A stretch of 64,000 nucleotides of DNA from Glycomyces sambucus (GCF_900102815.1 NZ_FNGF01000002.1:496001-560000); one strand, 5' to 3'. Positions 9,309 to 18,144 are shown, counted from the first letter of the stretch. Notes: a model not told the origin generated them from the letters alone. Numbers and translations: made by a program.

Positions 9309-9408
9309 TGTAACAATGATCGCTCGCGCGGCGGGCGCGTGTCAAGGCCGTGCGGAAGCACGCCCGGGCGGAGGCGACCCCTCAGACGCCCCCGCCCGGG
9401 CGCGGTCG

Positions 9409-10713
9409 TCACTGCTCGCTGGCGAACAGGGTCTCGGCCTCGGTGAAGAACAGGTCGGCGGCGTCCTCGGGGGTCATGGTCGCGTACTGGACCTGCTGGT
9501 AGATCTCGGTGAACTTCGCCTCGACGGCGCCGGCGGCGGCGGGCGGGACGACCGGGGCGCCCGCGAGGTGCCCCTCCACGGTCGCCTCGTAGTCGATGAC
9601 GGCCTGCGACGCCTCGTCGAGCTCGACGTTGTCGAGGGCGGTCCTGGTGGCGGGGATGCCGCGGTTGGTGCCGAGGATCTTCGCGGCCTCGGGGTCGCCG
9701 AGGAGGAATTCGATGAGCTTGGCGGCGGCCTCGGGCTGCTCGGTGTCGGCGCCCACGACGTACTGCATCGCGGGGCGCAGGTGGAGCGCGAGATTGGCGG
9801 GGTCGGCGCTGGGCGGGGCGATGATGCCGAGGGAGCCGCCGCCCTCGGTGACGGTGGACCAGTAGCCGTTGACGGCGGTGTCCCAGCGCATCTCGGTGGC
9901 GATGGTGCCCGCGGCGACGCCGGGGGCGTTCTCGGCGGCGGCCTCCTCCGGGGAGGGGACGGACCCGTCTGCCTGGAGCGGCGCGGCGATGGTCCACCAC
10001 TGGACGAGCTGCTCCTTGGTGAAGTTCAGGCTCGCGGCGTCGTCGGAGTAGAAGCTGTCGCCCTGCTGGCGCAGCCACAGCTCGGCGAGGAGGTAGGACC
10101 CGGTCCAGTCGCTGCCGCCCCAGCGGCCGTCGCCGAGGGCGGCGGTGAGGGTGCGGATCAGCTCGGCGTAGTCGTCCCACGAGTACCCGGCCTCGGGGAC
10201 GGCGATGCCGTGCTCCTCGAACCAGTCGGGCCGGTAGATGAGGCCGAAGACGTTGGTGCCCACGGGGACGGCGATGAGCTGCCCGTCGAGCTTGGCGGTG
10301 TCGAGCACGCCCTCGCGGAAGTCGGAGGTGTCCACGACGCCGTCGAGGGGCAGGAGCATGCCGGTGCCGCCGAACTGGCGCAGCCGCGGGTAGTCCATCT
10401 GGAAGACGTCGGGGAGGTCGCGCGAGGCCATGCGGCCGGTCAGACTCTCCCAGTAGGCGGGGTAGTCGGCGAAGTTGGCGGTGACCTTGATGCCCTCGTT
10501 CTGCTCCATGAAGAGGTCGACGGCCTGCTTGGTGATGTCGGCCCGCGCCTCGTCGCCCCACCATTCGAAGCTGATCTCGATCGGGTCGTCGGCGGTCCCG
10601 GCGGGCCCGTCGCCGTCGCCGCAGGCGGCGGTGGCGGCCAGGGCCGCGGTGGCGGTGGCGCCGGTGAGCAGGGTGCGGCGGCGGATCGGGCGGCTCACGT
10701 CGTTGTGGTGCAT
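9409..10713 (-). CDS. Sugar ABC transporter substrate-binding lipoprotein
   Basis: Extracellular solute-binding protein of 434 residues, group 1 (MalE-like). The N-terminus has an arginine-rich stretch (RPIRRRTLL) and a lipobox ending LAATAAC at about residues 25-31, so export with lipid anchoring at the cysteine is expected, possibly through Tat. The mature part begins with ISFEWWGDEARADI, followed by the usual DVFQMDYPRL and AVPVGTNVFGLIY motifs. An AGGAG site precedes the ATG. No permease lies beside it; its neighbours are the LacI gene and the lyase genes, so it must use permeases encoded elsewhere. In context it should capture unsaturated rhamnogalacturonan oligosaccharides (inference). 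Confidence 0.92.
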   Translation of the reverse strand: MHHNDVSRPIRRRTLLTGATATAALAATAACGDGDGPAGTADDPIEISFEWWGDEARADITKQAVDLFMEQNEGIKVTANFADYPAYWESLTGRMASRDLPDVFQMDYPRLRQFGGTGMLLPLDGVVDTSDFREGVLDTAKLDGQLIAVPVGTNVFGLIYRPDWFEEHGIAVPEAGYSWDDYAELIRTLTAALGDGRWGGSDWTGSYLLAELWLRQQGDSFYSDDAASLNFTKEQLVQWWTIAAPLQADGSVPSPEEAAAENAPGVAAGTIATEMRWDTAVNGYWSTVTEGGGSLGIIAPPSADPANLALHLRPAMQYVVGADTEQPEAAAKLIEFLLGDPEAAKILGTNRGIPATRTALDNVELDEASQAVIDYEATVEGHLAGAPVVPPAAAGAVEAKFTEIYQQVQYATMTPEDAADLFFTEAETLFASEQ

Positions 10714-10753
10714 GGCTGAACTCCTCTGCGAGGGGATGGGGTCGTGACGAAGG

Positions 10754-10769
10754 GTTAAATCGTTTTAAC
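10754..10769. promoter_or_regulatory. Operator palindrome upstream of the solute-binding protein gene
   Basis: GTTAAATCGTTTTAAC is a 14-of-16 palindrome centred on CG, 40 bases upstream of the binding-protein ATG. Its reverse complement is almost identical to the site at 14536-14550 between the two lyase genes. Shared sequence and CG centre suggest one LacI-family repressor controlling both. Confidence 0.68.
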
Positions 10770-10821
10770 TTGGGATGCGGTCACCTTAGATCGCGCTTTC
10801 CAACGCTGTCAAGCGGGTCGG

Positions 10822-12528
10822 TCACTCCCTTCCCGCGTAGAACCGGGCCCGGTAGACGTGGCGGCCGGGTCCGATCTCACCGGTGAGGACCGGCAGGACC
10901 GTCGCGGGCCAGTACATGTGGGTGCCGGGCATGGGCCAGACGAGTCCGGCCTCCCGGTTCCCGCCGTCGTCCAGGGCCTCGCTGCGGACCCCGCGCGAGA
11001 CGACGGCGGCGCGGTCGTTGGCGACGGCCGCCTCGTTCCCGTCGCGGGGCACGCACCAGCCGCCCTCCCCCGTGCGCAGCGGCCGGGCGGTCTCGATGAC
11101 GTGGGTGCGGGTGTGCCAGCCGTCCTCGAACGCCTGGAGCTCGGAGGTGACGGTGACGTCCTCCCAAGGGCGCCAGACGGTCGTGAGGACCCCGCTCCAG
11201 TCGATGTCGCAGGAGGCGCCCTCCTCGCGGCCGCGCCAGTGGACGCCGTCCTCGGAGAGCACGAGCGTGCCGTCCGGTGCGGCGGCCTCCAGGCCCGGCC
11301 CGTCGACGGAGTGCGAGAACCCGGCGAGCGAGGAGTACGCGAGGCGCGCGTAGGTGTCCTTGCCGCCGCGCATCTTCGCGCGCCAGGACTGGCCGTTGAG
11401 GCGGGTGACGTTGCCGCCCGCGTCCCGCACGTGGACGGCCTTCGCGGCCGGGTCGGCCGCGGTCCCGGGCGCGGCGGGAGCGGGCTCGGCGGTCCAGAAG
11501 GGGTGGTCGGCGCTGGCGAGCAGCCCGGTGAAGACCTTCGCGGCCCACCAGGGGGACCCGGCGGTCAGGTACTGCTCGGCGACGGCGTCGTTGGGGTAGC
11601 CGTAGCCGACCGTGAGGCGGTGGTCGGGGGTGAGGATCGGCTTGTCCCACCACCATCCGAGGAGGCGGCGGCTGAACCCGGCGGCCTCGGCCCACGGCAC
11701 GGCCTCCACGTCGGCGGCGGCCAGCGCGCCCCACAGGGAGCCCTGCGCGAAGCGGTAGCCCATGCTGCGCCCGTAGGGGACGGCCGCGCCGTCGGCGCCG
11801 AACCAGGACCGGAAGGTGCGGGCGAAGTCGGCGGCGGGTGCCACGAAGCGGTCGTCGCCGCACAGGCGGTAGTGCAGGAGCGCGTAGGTGTGGAAGGCGA
11901 AGGGGTTGTAGTAGTCCACGCGGCCTTGGGGCCCGTCCTTGAAGACGCCGCCGCCGAGGTGGAACTCGCCGATCCGGTCGAGGTGGGCGGCGGCGACCGA
12001 GGGGTCGCGGTGGGCGCCGACCGCGTCGAGGCCGTGGCCGACGAACACCGGGAAGTAGTGCCAGTTGTTGTCGACCACTCCGGTCTTGTACGCCTGGGAG
12101 AGCCAGGCGATGGCGTCGTCCTTCGCCTTGGGCGCGAGGCGGTCCCAGAGCTTGTCGGGGACGGTGGCGAGGGCCCAGCCGACGGCGGCGGCCTCGACGC
12201 AGCGCTGGTCGGCGTGGCCGAAGTCGCCGGCGTACCAGTCGTCGGCGGGGTCGAGGGCGCGGGCGAGGGTGGCGGCGAGGGCGTCCCAGAGGTCGTCGGG
12301 GACGGCCTCGGCGGCCGCGGCCAGGCCCCACAGCGGGCGGGTGAGCAGTTCGAACCAGTTCTCGGTGTGGGAGTGGTTCGACATGGTCACCGGCATCGCG
12401 TCCGGTCCTTGGGCGGCGAGGGCGGTCGCGGGGCGCCCGAGGGCGATCGCGGCGTCCTGCCAGCCGGTGCGGGTCTGGTCGAGCGGGCCGAAGGCCCGCA
12501 GTGGAGTGGTCACAGCGGTTCGATCCAT
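10822..12528 (-). CDS. DUF2264 domain protein of the pectin locus
   Basis: Protein of 568 residues matching DUF2264 across its length: an N-terminal helical part (NHSHTENWFELLTRPLWGLA near residues 48-67, NWHYFPVFVGHGLDAVG and GVFKDGPQGRVDYYNPFAFH near 145-190) and a C-terminal beta-rich part. No signal peptide is seen, so a cytoplasmic site is likely. DUF2264 genes often accompany polysaccharide lyase or glycosidase genes, which suggests processing of oligosaccharides carrying uronic acids; the reaction cannot be read from the sequence. It follows the PL11 gene in the same direction with a 38-base gap holding a GC hairpin. The ATG at 12528 is preferred; a GTG at 12513 is possible because neither has a strong ribosome site. 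Confidence 0.83.
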   Translation of the reverse strand: MDRTAVTTPLRAFGPLDQTRTGWQDAAIALGRPATALAAQGPDAMPVTMSNHSHTENWFELLTRPLWGLAAAAEAVPDDLWDALAATLARALDPADDWYAGDFGHADQRCVEAAAVGWALATVPDKLWDRLAPKAKDDAIAWLSQAYKTGVVDNNWHYFPVFVGHGLDAVGAHRDPSVAAAHLDRIGEFHLGGGVFKDGPQGRVDYYNPFAFHTYALLHYRLCGDDRFVAPAADFARTFRSWFGADGAAVPYGRSMGYRFAQGSLWGALAAADVEAVPWAEAAGFSRRLLGWWWDKPILTPDHRLTVGYGYPNDAVAEQYLTAGSPWWAAKVFTGLLASADHPFWTAEPAPAAPGTAADPAAKAVHVRDAGGNVTRLNGQSWRAKMRGGKDTYARLAYSSLAGFSHSVDGPGLEAAAPDGTLVLSEDGVHWRGREEGASCDIDWSGVLTTVWRPWEDVTVTSELQAFEDGWHTRTHVIETARPLRTGEGGWCVPRDGNEAAVANDRAAVVSRGVRSEALDDGGNREAGLVWPMPGTHMYWPATVLPVLTGEIGPGRHVYRARFYAGRE

Positions 12529-12538
12529 GGGGTCGGGC

Positions 12539-12558
12539 GGGGCCGCCGGGGCGGCCCC
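12539..12558. terminator. GC hairpin between the PL11 and DUF2264 genes
   Basis: GGGGCCGC and GCGGCCCC form an eight-base stem with a four-base loop, just after the PL11 stop and directly before the DUF2264 start. There is no T tract, so it may stabilise the upstream message or lower expression of the second gene rather than fully terminate. Confidence 0.4.
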
Positions 12559-12566
12559 GCGGTGCG

Positions 12567-14405
12567 TCAGTAGGTGATCGGCGGCGCGGGCGGGGTGGCC
12601 ATGCCCGAGCCGAGGAAGTAGTCGGTGTGGTGGGACTGCATGTAGCCCTTGGTGGTCATGCAGTTGCGGTAGAGCGGGTTGTGCGCGAGCGTGTAGAGGC
12701 GGGTGCTGGTGGGCTTGTCGGTGGTGAAGACGATGAGCTGGTCGTAGGCGGCGTTGGTGTAGACGGCCTCTTCGCGCCAGTCGCCGAGGAGGTCGCCGAC
12801 GAGGGTGGGTCCGCCTTGGGCGGCCTTGGCGGCGCCGTAGGCGGTGACGGTCTCGATGCGCGGGAGGCTGCTCGTGGTGCTGGGGTTGAGCGGGTCCCAT
12901 TCTTCGAGTTTGCCGTCGTTGAGCAGTTCCGTGAGGAGGTCGCCGTCCCACCACAGGCCGAGCTGGGGCCAGGGGCGCAGTGAGGTGTTCGGTTCGGTGA
13001 GGCGGTTCTGGGCGGCGTTGTAGAGGCCGTCGAAGGACCAGACCTCCATGCCGGGGTACCGGGGGTCGACGTCGCCGGCCATGCCGCGGCCGACGTCGGC
13101 GGTGCCGGAGAGGACGTGCTGCCAGATCATCTGGCCGCTGGCGGCGTCGTAGTAGTACTCGCGCAGGCCGGAGCCGTTGGACTGCTGGACGCCGTAGCCC
13201 TCCAGGCCGGGGTTGGACGGGTCGATGTCGGCGATGTGGAACCGGTCGCCGTGGACGATCCCCTGGCCGGCGAGGGAGTAGCGGAGGGTGCCGTCGCCGT
13301 TGAGGACGAACCCGATGTGGGCGACCTCGTCGGTGCCGTCGCCGTCGACGTCGGCGATGCGGATGTTGTGGCCGTCGGGGGCGTCGGTGCTCCCCCGCAG
13401 CCATTTCCACTGCTGGGTGAGGTTCTGGCCGCTCCAGGTCCAGGCGGAGATCATCATGTTGAAGTCGCCGTTGGACTTGCGGTTCTTCATGGAGGCGACG
13501 AGGTAGGGGCGGGTGCCGTCGAGGTAGCCGACGCCGAACTGCATGGCGAGGGGTCCGTCGGCGAGGTAGTCCTGGGGGACGGCGGCGTAGTTGCGCAGGG
13601 CCCCGGTGCGGCCGTCGAGGACGCCGACCCACTGCCGGTCGTCGTCGGCGTGGGTCCAGACCTGGCCGTCGCCGAAGGTGACGCCGTCGGCGAACTTGAG
13701 GGCGACCTCGGCGTAGCCGTCGGCGTTGAAGTCCTGGACGGTGACGCCGTCCCAGTGGCCCACGTCGATGGTGGCGGAGCCGGGTTCGATGTTGTCCTGG
13801 TTGGTGCTGTTGGGGCCGAGGTTCACCGACCACAGGAACCGGCCGGTGCTCGTGTACGCCTCGATGGACTGGGGCGAGGTCTGGCGGTCGACGACGTAGT
13901 CGAACTCGCCGTCGCCGTCGAGGTCGCCGGTCCAGGTGAACTTGACGGGGCCGCCGGAGCGCAGGGGGATGCGGACGGCGGGTTCGTCGGCGTGGTCGGC
14001 GGTGAGGGTGAACGCGGTGCTGGGGGCCTGCTCGGTCCCGTTGAGGACGGGGGCGACCCGGTAGGCGTTGGCCTGGGAGAGGTTGGCGCCGGTGTCGGTG
14101 TAGTTGGTGCCGCCGGTGAGGGCCGAGCCGTTGAGCTTGGTCCACGCGCCGCCGTTGGCGGAGCGGTAGACGTTGAAGGCGGTGCCGCTCGGGTCGAGGC
14201 CGAGGAGGCGCCAGCTGACGAGCACGCTGGATCCGTTGCGGACGGCGACGACGCCGCGGCCGAGGTCCTCCATGGGGCGCACGGCCTGCTGGGCCTCGAC
14301 GGGCTCCTCGGCGTGGGTGACGGGTGCGCCCATGGCGTAGGCCGCGGCGGCGGCCGAGAGGGCCACCGCCGCTCCGGTGACTGAGAGACGCTTAAACGTT
14401 TTCAT
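12567..14405 (-). CDS. Rhamnogalacturonan lyase, polysaccharide lyase family 11
   Basis: Secreted endo- or exo-acting rhamnogalacturonan-I lyase of 612 residues, close to B. subtilis YesW/YesX in size and layout. A Sec signal peptide spans about residues 1-32 (cut after THA). A fibronectin-like segment follows (residues 45-135), then the eight-bladed propeller with repeated calcium-binding acidic loops such as DLDGDGEFDYVVD, DFNADGYAEVALK and DVDGDGTDEVAHI. The family cleaves the rhamnose-galacturonate backbone by beta-elimination and needs calcium. The ATG at 14405 is chosen because the signal peptide starts there with a GGAG site nine bases upstream; the frame is open to 14507 but that extension has no secretion signal. 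Confidence 0.93.
   Translation of the reverse strand: MKTFKRLSVTGAAVALSAAAAAYAMGAPVTHAEEPVEAQQAVRPMEDLGRGVVAVRNGSSVLVSWRLLGLDPSGTAFNVYRSANGGAWTKLNGSALTGGTNYTDTGANLSQANAYRVAPVLNGTEQAPSTAFTLTADHADEPAVRIPLRSGGPVKFTWTGDLDGDGEFDYVVDRQTSPQSIEAYTSTGRFLWSVNLGPNSTNQDNIEPGSATIDVGHWDGVTVQDFNADGYAEVALKFADGVTFGDGQVWTHADDDRQWVGVLDGRTGALRNYAAVPQDYLADGPLAMQFGVGYLDGTRPYLVASMKNRKSNGDFNMMISAWTWSGQNLTQQWKWLRGSTDAPDGHNIRIADVDGDGTDEVAHIGFVLNGDGTLRYSLAGQGIVHGDRFHIADIDPSNPGLEGYGVQQSNGSGLREYYYDAASGQMIWQHVLSGTADVGRGMAGDVDPRYPGMEVWSFDGLYNAAQNRLTEPNTSLRPWPQLGLWWDGDLLTELLNDGKLEEWDPLNPSTTSSLPRIETVTAYGAAKAAQGGPTLVGDLLGDWREEAVYTNAAYDQLIVFTTDKPTSTRLYTLAHNPLYRNCMTTKGYMQSHHTDYFLGSGMATPPAPPITY
14391..14402. promoter_or_regulatory. 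AAACGTTT palindrome inside the PL11 start region
   Basis: CTTAAACGTTTT lies over codons 2-5 of the PL11 gene and contains the perfect palindrome AAACGTTT. It resembles the locus operators but is two bases shorter around the centre. It could be an auxiliary LacI-family site, or simply a consequence of the Lys-Thr-Phe-Lys codons. Confidence 0.35.
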
Positions 14406-14535
14406 GATCGCTCCAAGTATGCCGGTGGAATGGGCTCGCCGCCAGGCCCCGTCGCCGACGTGGATCTCGGCTCCATGGGGCTCACCCTCGATCGCTTGAC
14501 GATACATCGACGCGTGACTATATTGAACCCCCTGA

Positions 14536-14550
14536 GTTAAAACGATTTAC
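14536..14550. promoter_or_regulatory. Operator between the divergent rhamnogalacturonan lyase genes
   Basis: GTTAAAACGATTTAC lies 33 bases upstream of the PL26-like ATG and about 130 bases upstream of the PL11 ATG. Its first 14 bases equal the reverse complement of the 10754-10769 operator. It is placed to control both divergent lyase genes. Confidence 0.65.
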
Positions 14551-14583
14551 ATCAGTACCCCTCCCACTCCCCCTGGAGGCACC

Positions 14584-17358
14584 ATGCCGAGCCCTTCACC
14601 CGCTCCCGAACCGCAGGCCCGCACCGGGTTCAGCCGCCGGGGCGTCCTCGCCACGACCGCGGGGGTCGCCGCCGCGGCCGCGCTCTTCGAGGCCGCGCCA
14701 GCCCGCGCCCAGACCGGCCCGTCGACCGACGCCGGGCCCGACTCGGTCGAGCTCAAGTGGCTCGAAGGCGCGCCCGCGGTCTCCCCCGGCTCCACCTGGG
14801 GCGTCCCCTGGGGACCGGGCCGCTTCGGTGCGGAGCAGACCTTCAAGCTCACCGGGGCCGACGGCGCCGCCGTCCCGGTCCAGACCTGGCCCCTCGCCTA
14901 CTGGCCCGACGGCTCCCTGAAGTGGACGGCCCACGCGGTCGGCCCGGCCGCCACCCACGAGTCGTTCACCCTGGAGGCCGGCACCCCCGCGGGGCCCGCG
15001 TTCGCCCTGTCGGTCACCGAGTCCCGGAACCACATCGACGTCTCGACCGGCGTCGTCAAGGTGCGGATCGGCAAGTCCGGCACCGACCTGGTCAAGCACG
15101 TCAAGCGCGGCGACCGCACCATCGCCTCGGACGGGCGCCTGGTCAACATCACCCAGACCGAGGCCCCCGACCCCGAGACCGGCTCGGTCACCCGCGACCG
15201 CTACGAGAGCGAGATCGACGAGGTCGCCGTCGAGCAGGACGGCCCGGTGCGCGCGGTCGTGCGCATCGACGGCACCCACCGCCGGACCCGCGGGCGGGGC
15301 CGCTCCTGGCTGCCGTTCACGGTGCGCCTGTACTTCTACGCGGGCGGCGAGTCGTTCCGCATGGTGCACACCTTCGTCTACGACTCCGACGGCGACGACG
15401 CCTTCATCGCCGGGCTCGGCGTGCGCTTCAAGGTGCCGCTCACCGACGCGATGTACGACCGGCACGTGCGGTTCGTCGGCGAGGGCCACGGCCAGCTCAC
15501 CGAGGCCGTCAAGGGCGTCACCGGGATGCGCCGCGACCCCGGCGAGGCGGTTCGGAACGCCCAGATCGCCGGGACCGCGCTCCCCGACCCGTCCACCTGG
15601 GACCAGCGCGTGACCTCGCGGCTCCAGTGGATCCCCGACTGGGGCGACTACTCGCTCACCCAGCTCACCTCCGAGGGGTACGCGGTCAAGAAGCGCACCA
15701 AGGAGGGCCACGGCTGGGTGCCCGTCGACCAGGGGCGCCGCGCCTCCGGCCTCGGGTACGTCGGCGGCGTCTCGGGCGGGTTCGCGTTCGGCATGAAGGA
15801 CTTCTGGCAGCGCCACCCCTCGGGGCTCGACATCAGGGGCGCGCACACCGACGAGGCGACGGTGACCGTCTGGATGTGGTCGCCCGAGGCGCAGCCGATG
15901 GACAACCGGTTCTACCACGACGGCCTCGGCCAGGACACGTACGCGAAGCAGCTCGACGCCCTGGAGATCACCTACGAGGACTGGGAGGCCGGCTTCGACA
16001 CGCCCTACGGGGTCGCCCGCACCTCCGAGCTCCTGTTCTGGGCCGTCGAGGCCACGCCCACGGCCGAGCGGCTGGGCGCCATGGCCGACGCGGTGCGCGC
16101 CAACCCGCAGGTGGTGGCCCCGCCCGAGCACCTGAGCGCCGCCGGGGCCTTCGGCGGGCTCGTCGGCCCGGTCGACCGCGGGCATCCGTTCCGCGAGGCC
16201 ACCGAGGACCTGCTCGACGCGAACTTCGCGTACTACCGCAACGCGCAGGACCAGCGGCACTGGTACGGGTTCTGGGACTACGGCGACGTCATGCACTCCC
16301 AGGACGGCGACCGCAGGGTGTGGCGCTACGACGTGGGCGGCTACGCGTGGGACAACTCCGAGTTCTCCACCGACCAGTGGCTGTGGCAGTACTACCTGCA
16401 CACCGGCTCGGCCGAGTCGTTCCGCTTCGCGGAGGCCATGACCCGCAAGACGACCGAGGTGAACACGTACCACATCGGGGACTGGGCGGGCCTGGGCACG
16501 CGGCACGGCGTCATGCACTGGGGCGACTCGTCCAAGCAGGTGCGGATCGCGAACGCGAACTACTGGCGGTACTTCTACTACCTGACCGCCGACGAGCGGG
16601 TGGGCGGCATCCTGCGGTTCCTCCACGACTCGGAGAAGACCGCGCTGGTCCTCGACACCGGCCGCAAGATCCGCGACCCCGAGGCCGACCCGTGGGACCC
16701 CGACCCGAACGCGGTCGACATCGGCTTCGGCACGAGCTGGGCGGCCCTGGCCGCGGCGTGGCTGACCGAGTGGGAGCGGCGCGGGCCGGACTGGGAGTTC
16801 TGCCGCGACAAGGTCCTCGGCACGATGGAGACGATCGCGGCGCAGCCCAACGGGTTCGCGCAGGGCAGCGCGCTGTACGACACGGCGACGGGCCGGTACG
16901 CGATCGCCGAGACGCCGGTGGTCGAGCGGTCGAACCTCTCCAGCGGCTTCGGGCGCTTCGAGATCGTGGCCGAGCTGCTCCAGCAGGTCGACATGCCGGC
17001 GTTCGAGGCCGACTGGCTCCGCTACAGCCGCTTCTACACCGCGACCCGGGCCGAGCAGGAGGCCGAGTACGGGGCCCGCTTCGGCGACCTGTTCCTGTGG
17101 GCGTTCTGCCGGGGCAACGCCCAGGTGTACGCCCGCACCGGGGACGAGGCCCAGGCCCGCCACGCCTGGAAGGTCTTCCGCACCCAGGCCGAGTACTGGA
17201 AGGGCGACTCCGAGACCTGGCCCGCGTTCGAGCGGGTCGAGACGACCCTGAACCCGACCGACTGGTGGCCCCGCATGGCGACCAACGACGCCGCCCAGTG
17301 GGGCATGGCCGCCATCCAGAACCTCCACCTGATCGGCGACTTCGTACCCGACGAGTAG
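14584..17358 (+). CDS. Exo-rhamnogalacturonan lyase-like protein (PcRGLX/YetA, PL26-like)
   Basis: Secreted protein of 924 residues. The N-terminus is a Tat signal (FSRRGVLATTAGVAAAAALF, about residues 16-35) cut near PARAQT. An N-terminal beta domain follows (VELKWLEGAPAVSPGSTWGV then PLAYWPDGSLKWTAHAVG), then a large helical domain with aromatic-rich segments (HWYGFWDYGDVMHSQDGDRR, residues 559-578). This matches the PcRGLX/YetA exo-rhamnogalacturonan lyase group, which releases unsaturated disaccharide from chain ends of RG-I. A GGAGG site precedes the ATG. With the divergent PL11 gene it gives complementary internal and terminal attack on the same polymer. Confidence 0.85.
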   Translation: MPSPSPAPEPQARTGFSRRGVLATTAGVAAAAALFEAAPARAQTGPSTDAGPDSVELKWLEGAPAVSPGSTWGVPWGPGRFGAEQTFKLTGADGAAVPVQTWPLAYWPDGSLKWTAHAVGPAATHESFTLEAGTPAGPAFALSVTESRNHIDVSTGVVKVRIGKSGTDLVKHVKRGDRTIASDGRLVNITQTEAPDPETGSVTRDRYESEIDEVAVEQDGPVRAVVRIDGTHRRTRGRGRSWLPFTVRLYFYAGGESFRMVHTFVYDSDGDDAFIAGLGVRFKVPLTDAMYDRHVRFVGEGHGQLTEAVKGVTGMRRDPGEAVRNAQIAGTALPDPSTWDQRVTSRLQWIPDWGDYSLTQLTSEGYAVKKRTKEGHGWVPVDQGRRASGLGYVGGVSGGFAFGMKDFWQRHPSGLDIRGAHTDEATVTVWMWSPEAQPMDNRFYHDGLGQDTYAKQLDALEITYEDWEAGFDTPYGVARTSELLFWAVEATPTAERLGAMADAVRANPQVVAPPEHLSAAGAFGGLVGPVDRGHPFREATEDLLDANFAYYRNAQDQRHWYGFWDYGDVMHSQDGDRRVWRYDVGGYAWDNSEFSTDQWLWQYYLHTGSAESFRFAEAMTRKTTEVNTYHIGDWAGLGTRHGVMHWGDSSKQVRIANANYWRYFYYLTADERVGGILRFLHDSEKTALVLDTGRKIRDPEADPWDPDPNAVDIGFGTSWAALAAAWLTEWERRGPDWEFCRDKVLGTMETIAAQPNGFAQGSALYDTATGRYAIAETPVVERSNLSSGFGRFEIVAELLQQVDMPAFEADWLRYSRFYTATRAEQEAEYGARFGDLFLWAFCRGNAQVYARTGDEAQARHAWKVFRTQAEYWKGDSETWPAFERVETTLNPTDWWPRMATNDAAQWGMAAIQNLHLIGDFVPDE

Positions 17359-17375
17359 CAAGCAGGAATCACGAC

Positions 17376-17404
17376 AAACCGCCTGTAACAGGGCGGTTTT
17401 TTCG
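17376..17404 (+). terminator. Intrinsic terminator after the PL26-like gene
   Basis: AAACCGC pairs with GCGGTTT and CTG with CAG across a single bulge and a TAA loop, followed by a run of Ts. It sits 18 bases after the stop and is the clearest rho-independent terminator in the window; it insulates the next operon. Confidence 0.85.
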
Positions 17405-17430
17405 TGCCCTTGAACTCGAAATCAAGAAAA

Positions 17431-17466
17431 TTAAGAATCTGAAGTTGACTTCTTAAGATTCTGAAG
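17431..17466 (+). repeat. 14-base direct repeats flanking the -35 element of the DUF2089 operon
   Basis: TTAAGAATCTGAAG (17431-17444) and TTAAGATTCTGAAG (17453-17466) differ at one base and are 22 bases apart, two helix turns. One lies just upstream of the -35 hexamer and the other fills the promoter spacer. This arrangement suits a repressor or activator binding the same DNA face; the DUF2089 protein encoded next is a candidate. Confidence 0.7.
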
Positions 17467-17473
17467 CTACAAA
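17445..17473 (+). promoter_or_regulatory. Sigma-70 promoter of the DUF2089-ABC operon
   Basis: TTGACT (17445-17450), a 17-base spacer and TACAAA (17468-17473) form a near-consensus housekeeping promoter in an unusually AT-rich patch. Transcription would start about 27 bases upstream of the DUF2089 ATG at 17508. Confidence 0.75.
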
Positions 17474-17507
17474 TGAAGGACGAACATCGTCGAGGGAGAG
17501 GGCCGGG

Positions 17508-17870
17508 ATGGACTGGCAGGAGCTGACGGATCTGACGCGCGGGCAGTCCTTCAAGGTCGAGCGGGTCCGGCTCACCGAGAGCGGGATCGCGGTCGAAGGG
17601 GAGTTCGAGCCGCCGCAGCTCGCGCAGCTCAGCGCCGACGACCAGGTGTTCGTCGCCGCGTTCGTCCGGTCCCACGGCTCGATCAAGGAGATGGAGCGGA
17701 TCTTCGGGGTCAGCTACCCGACGGTCAAGGCCCGCCTCAACCGCATCGCCGGACATCTCGACTTCGTCGACACCGACCCCGCCCCGACCGGTGCCGACGT
17801 CATCGAACGGCTGCGCCAAGGGGACATCAGCGTCGAAGAGGCGCTCGCAGAACTCGAGAGGTCCCGATGA
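17508..17870 (+). CDS. DUF2089 domain protein, putative DNA-binding regulator
   Basis: Protein of 120 residues matching DUF2089: an N-terminal beta segment (LTRGQSFKVERVRLTESGIAV) and a central helix-turn-helix-like part (DDQVFVAAFVRSHGSIKEME, then IFGVSYPTVKARLNRI, residues 45-82). The C-terminus (IERLRQGDISVEEALAEL) resembles a SHOCT-type helix pair. It opens a five-gene operon in which the third protein carries a related SHOCT-like N-terminus. From the helix-turn-helix and the direct repeats in the promoter, it is inferred to regulate its own operon. The last codons overlap the next gene by four bases. Confidence 0.82.
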   Translation: MDWQELTDLTRGQSFKVERVRLTESGIAVEGEFEPPQLAQLSADDQVFVAAFVRSHGSIKEMERIFGVSYPTVKARLNRIAGHLDFVDTDPAPTGADVIERLRQGDISVEEALAELERSR

Positions 17871-18127
17871 TCCCCCAGCTGGTGACGGCGCGCTGGCGCC
17901 GCAAGGACGGCCGCACCGGGCGGCTGTTCCTCCCCGTGGTCCCGATCGTGATCGTCCTGTCGCCGCTCCTGGTGCTCGCCGTGATCGGCGGGATCATCGC
18001 CTGCCTCATGTTCGACATGCCGCCCTTCAGGACACTCGCCGGCGTCGGGCGCCTCTTCTGGGCGCTGCCGGGCGCCCGCTTCGACATCGAGCAGGGCCGC
18101 ACCGCCGTGTCCGTCTCGATCAGATGA
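17867..18127 (+). CDS. Small membrane protein of the DUF2089 operon
   Basis: Protein of 86 residues with a basic N-terminus (TARWRRKDGRTGR), one or two hydrophobic stretches (residues 21-49, LFLPVVPIVIVLSPLLVLAV then IGGIIACLMF) and a short C-terminal tail. Family not recognised. It overlaps the genes on both sides (ATGA upstream), so it is made in step with them. Its position between a regulator and a SHOCT-like protein suggests a membrane anchor or sensor for an envelope-stress type circuit, which is inference only. Confidence 0.7.
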   Translation: MIPQLVTARWRRKDGRTGRLFLPVVPIVIVLSPLLVLAVIGGIIACLMFDMPPFRTLAGVGRLFWALPGARFDIEQGRTAVSVSIR

Positions 18128-18144
18128 AAAGGAAACCAGGAACC

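Noticed and set aside
12529-14145. Extension of the DUF2264 frame upstream through the PL11 gene
   Set aside because: The extended part is an arginine/proline-rich shadow of PL11 and the DUF2264 family start fits the ATG at 12528.
14406-14507. Upstream start for the PL11 gene giving 34 extra residues
   Set aside because: The extension has no secretion signal, while the ATG at 14405 begins a normal signal peptide with a good ribosome site.
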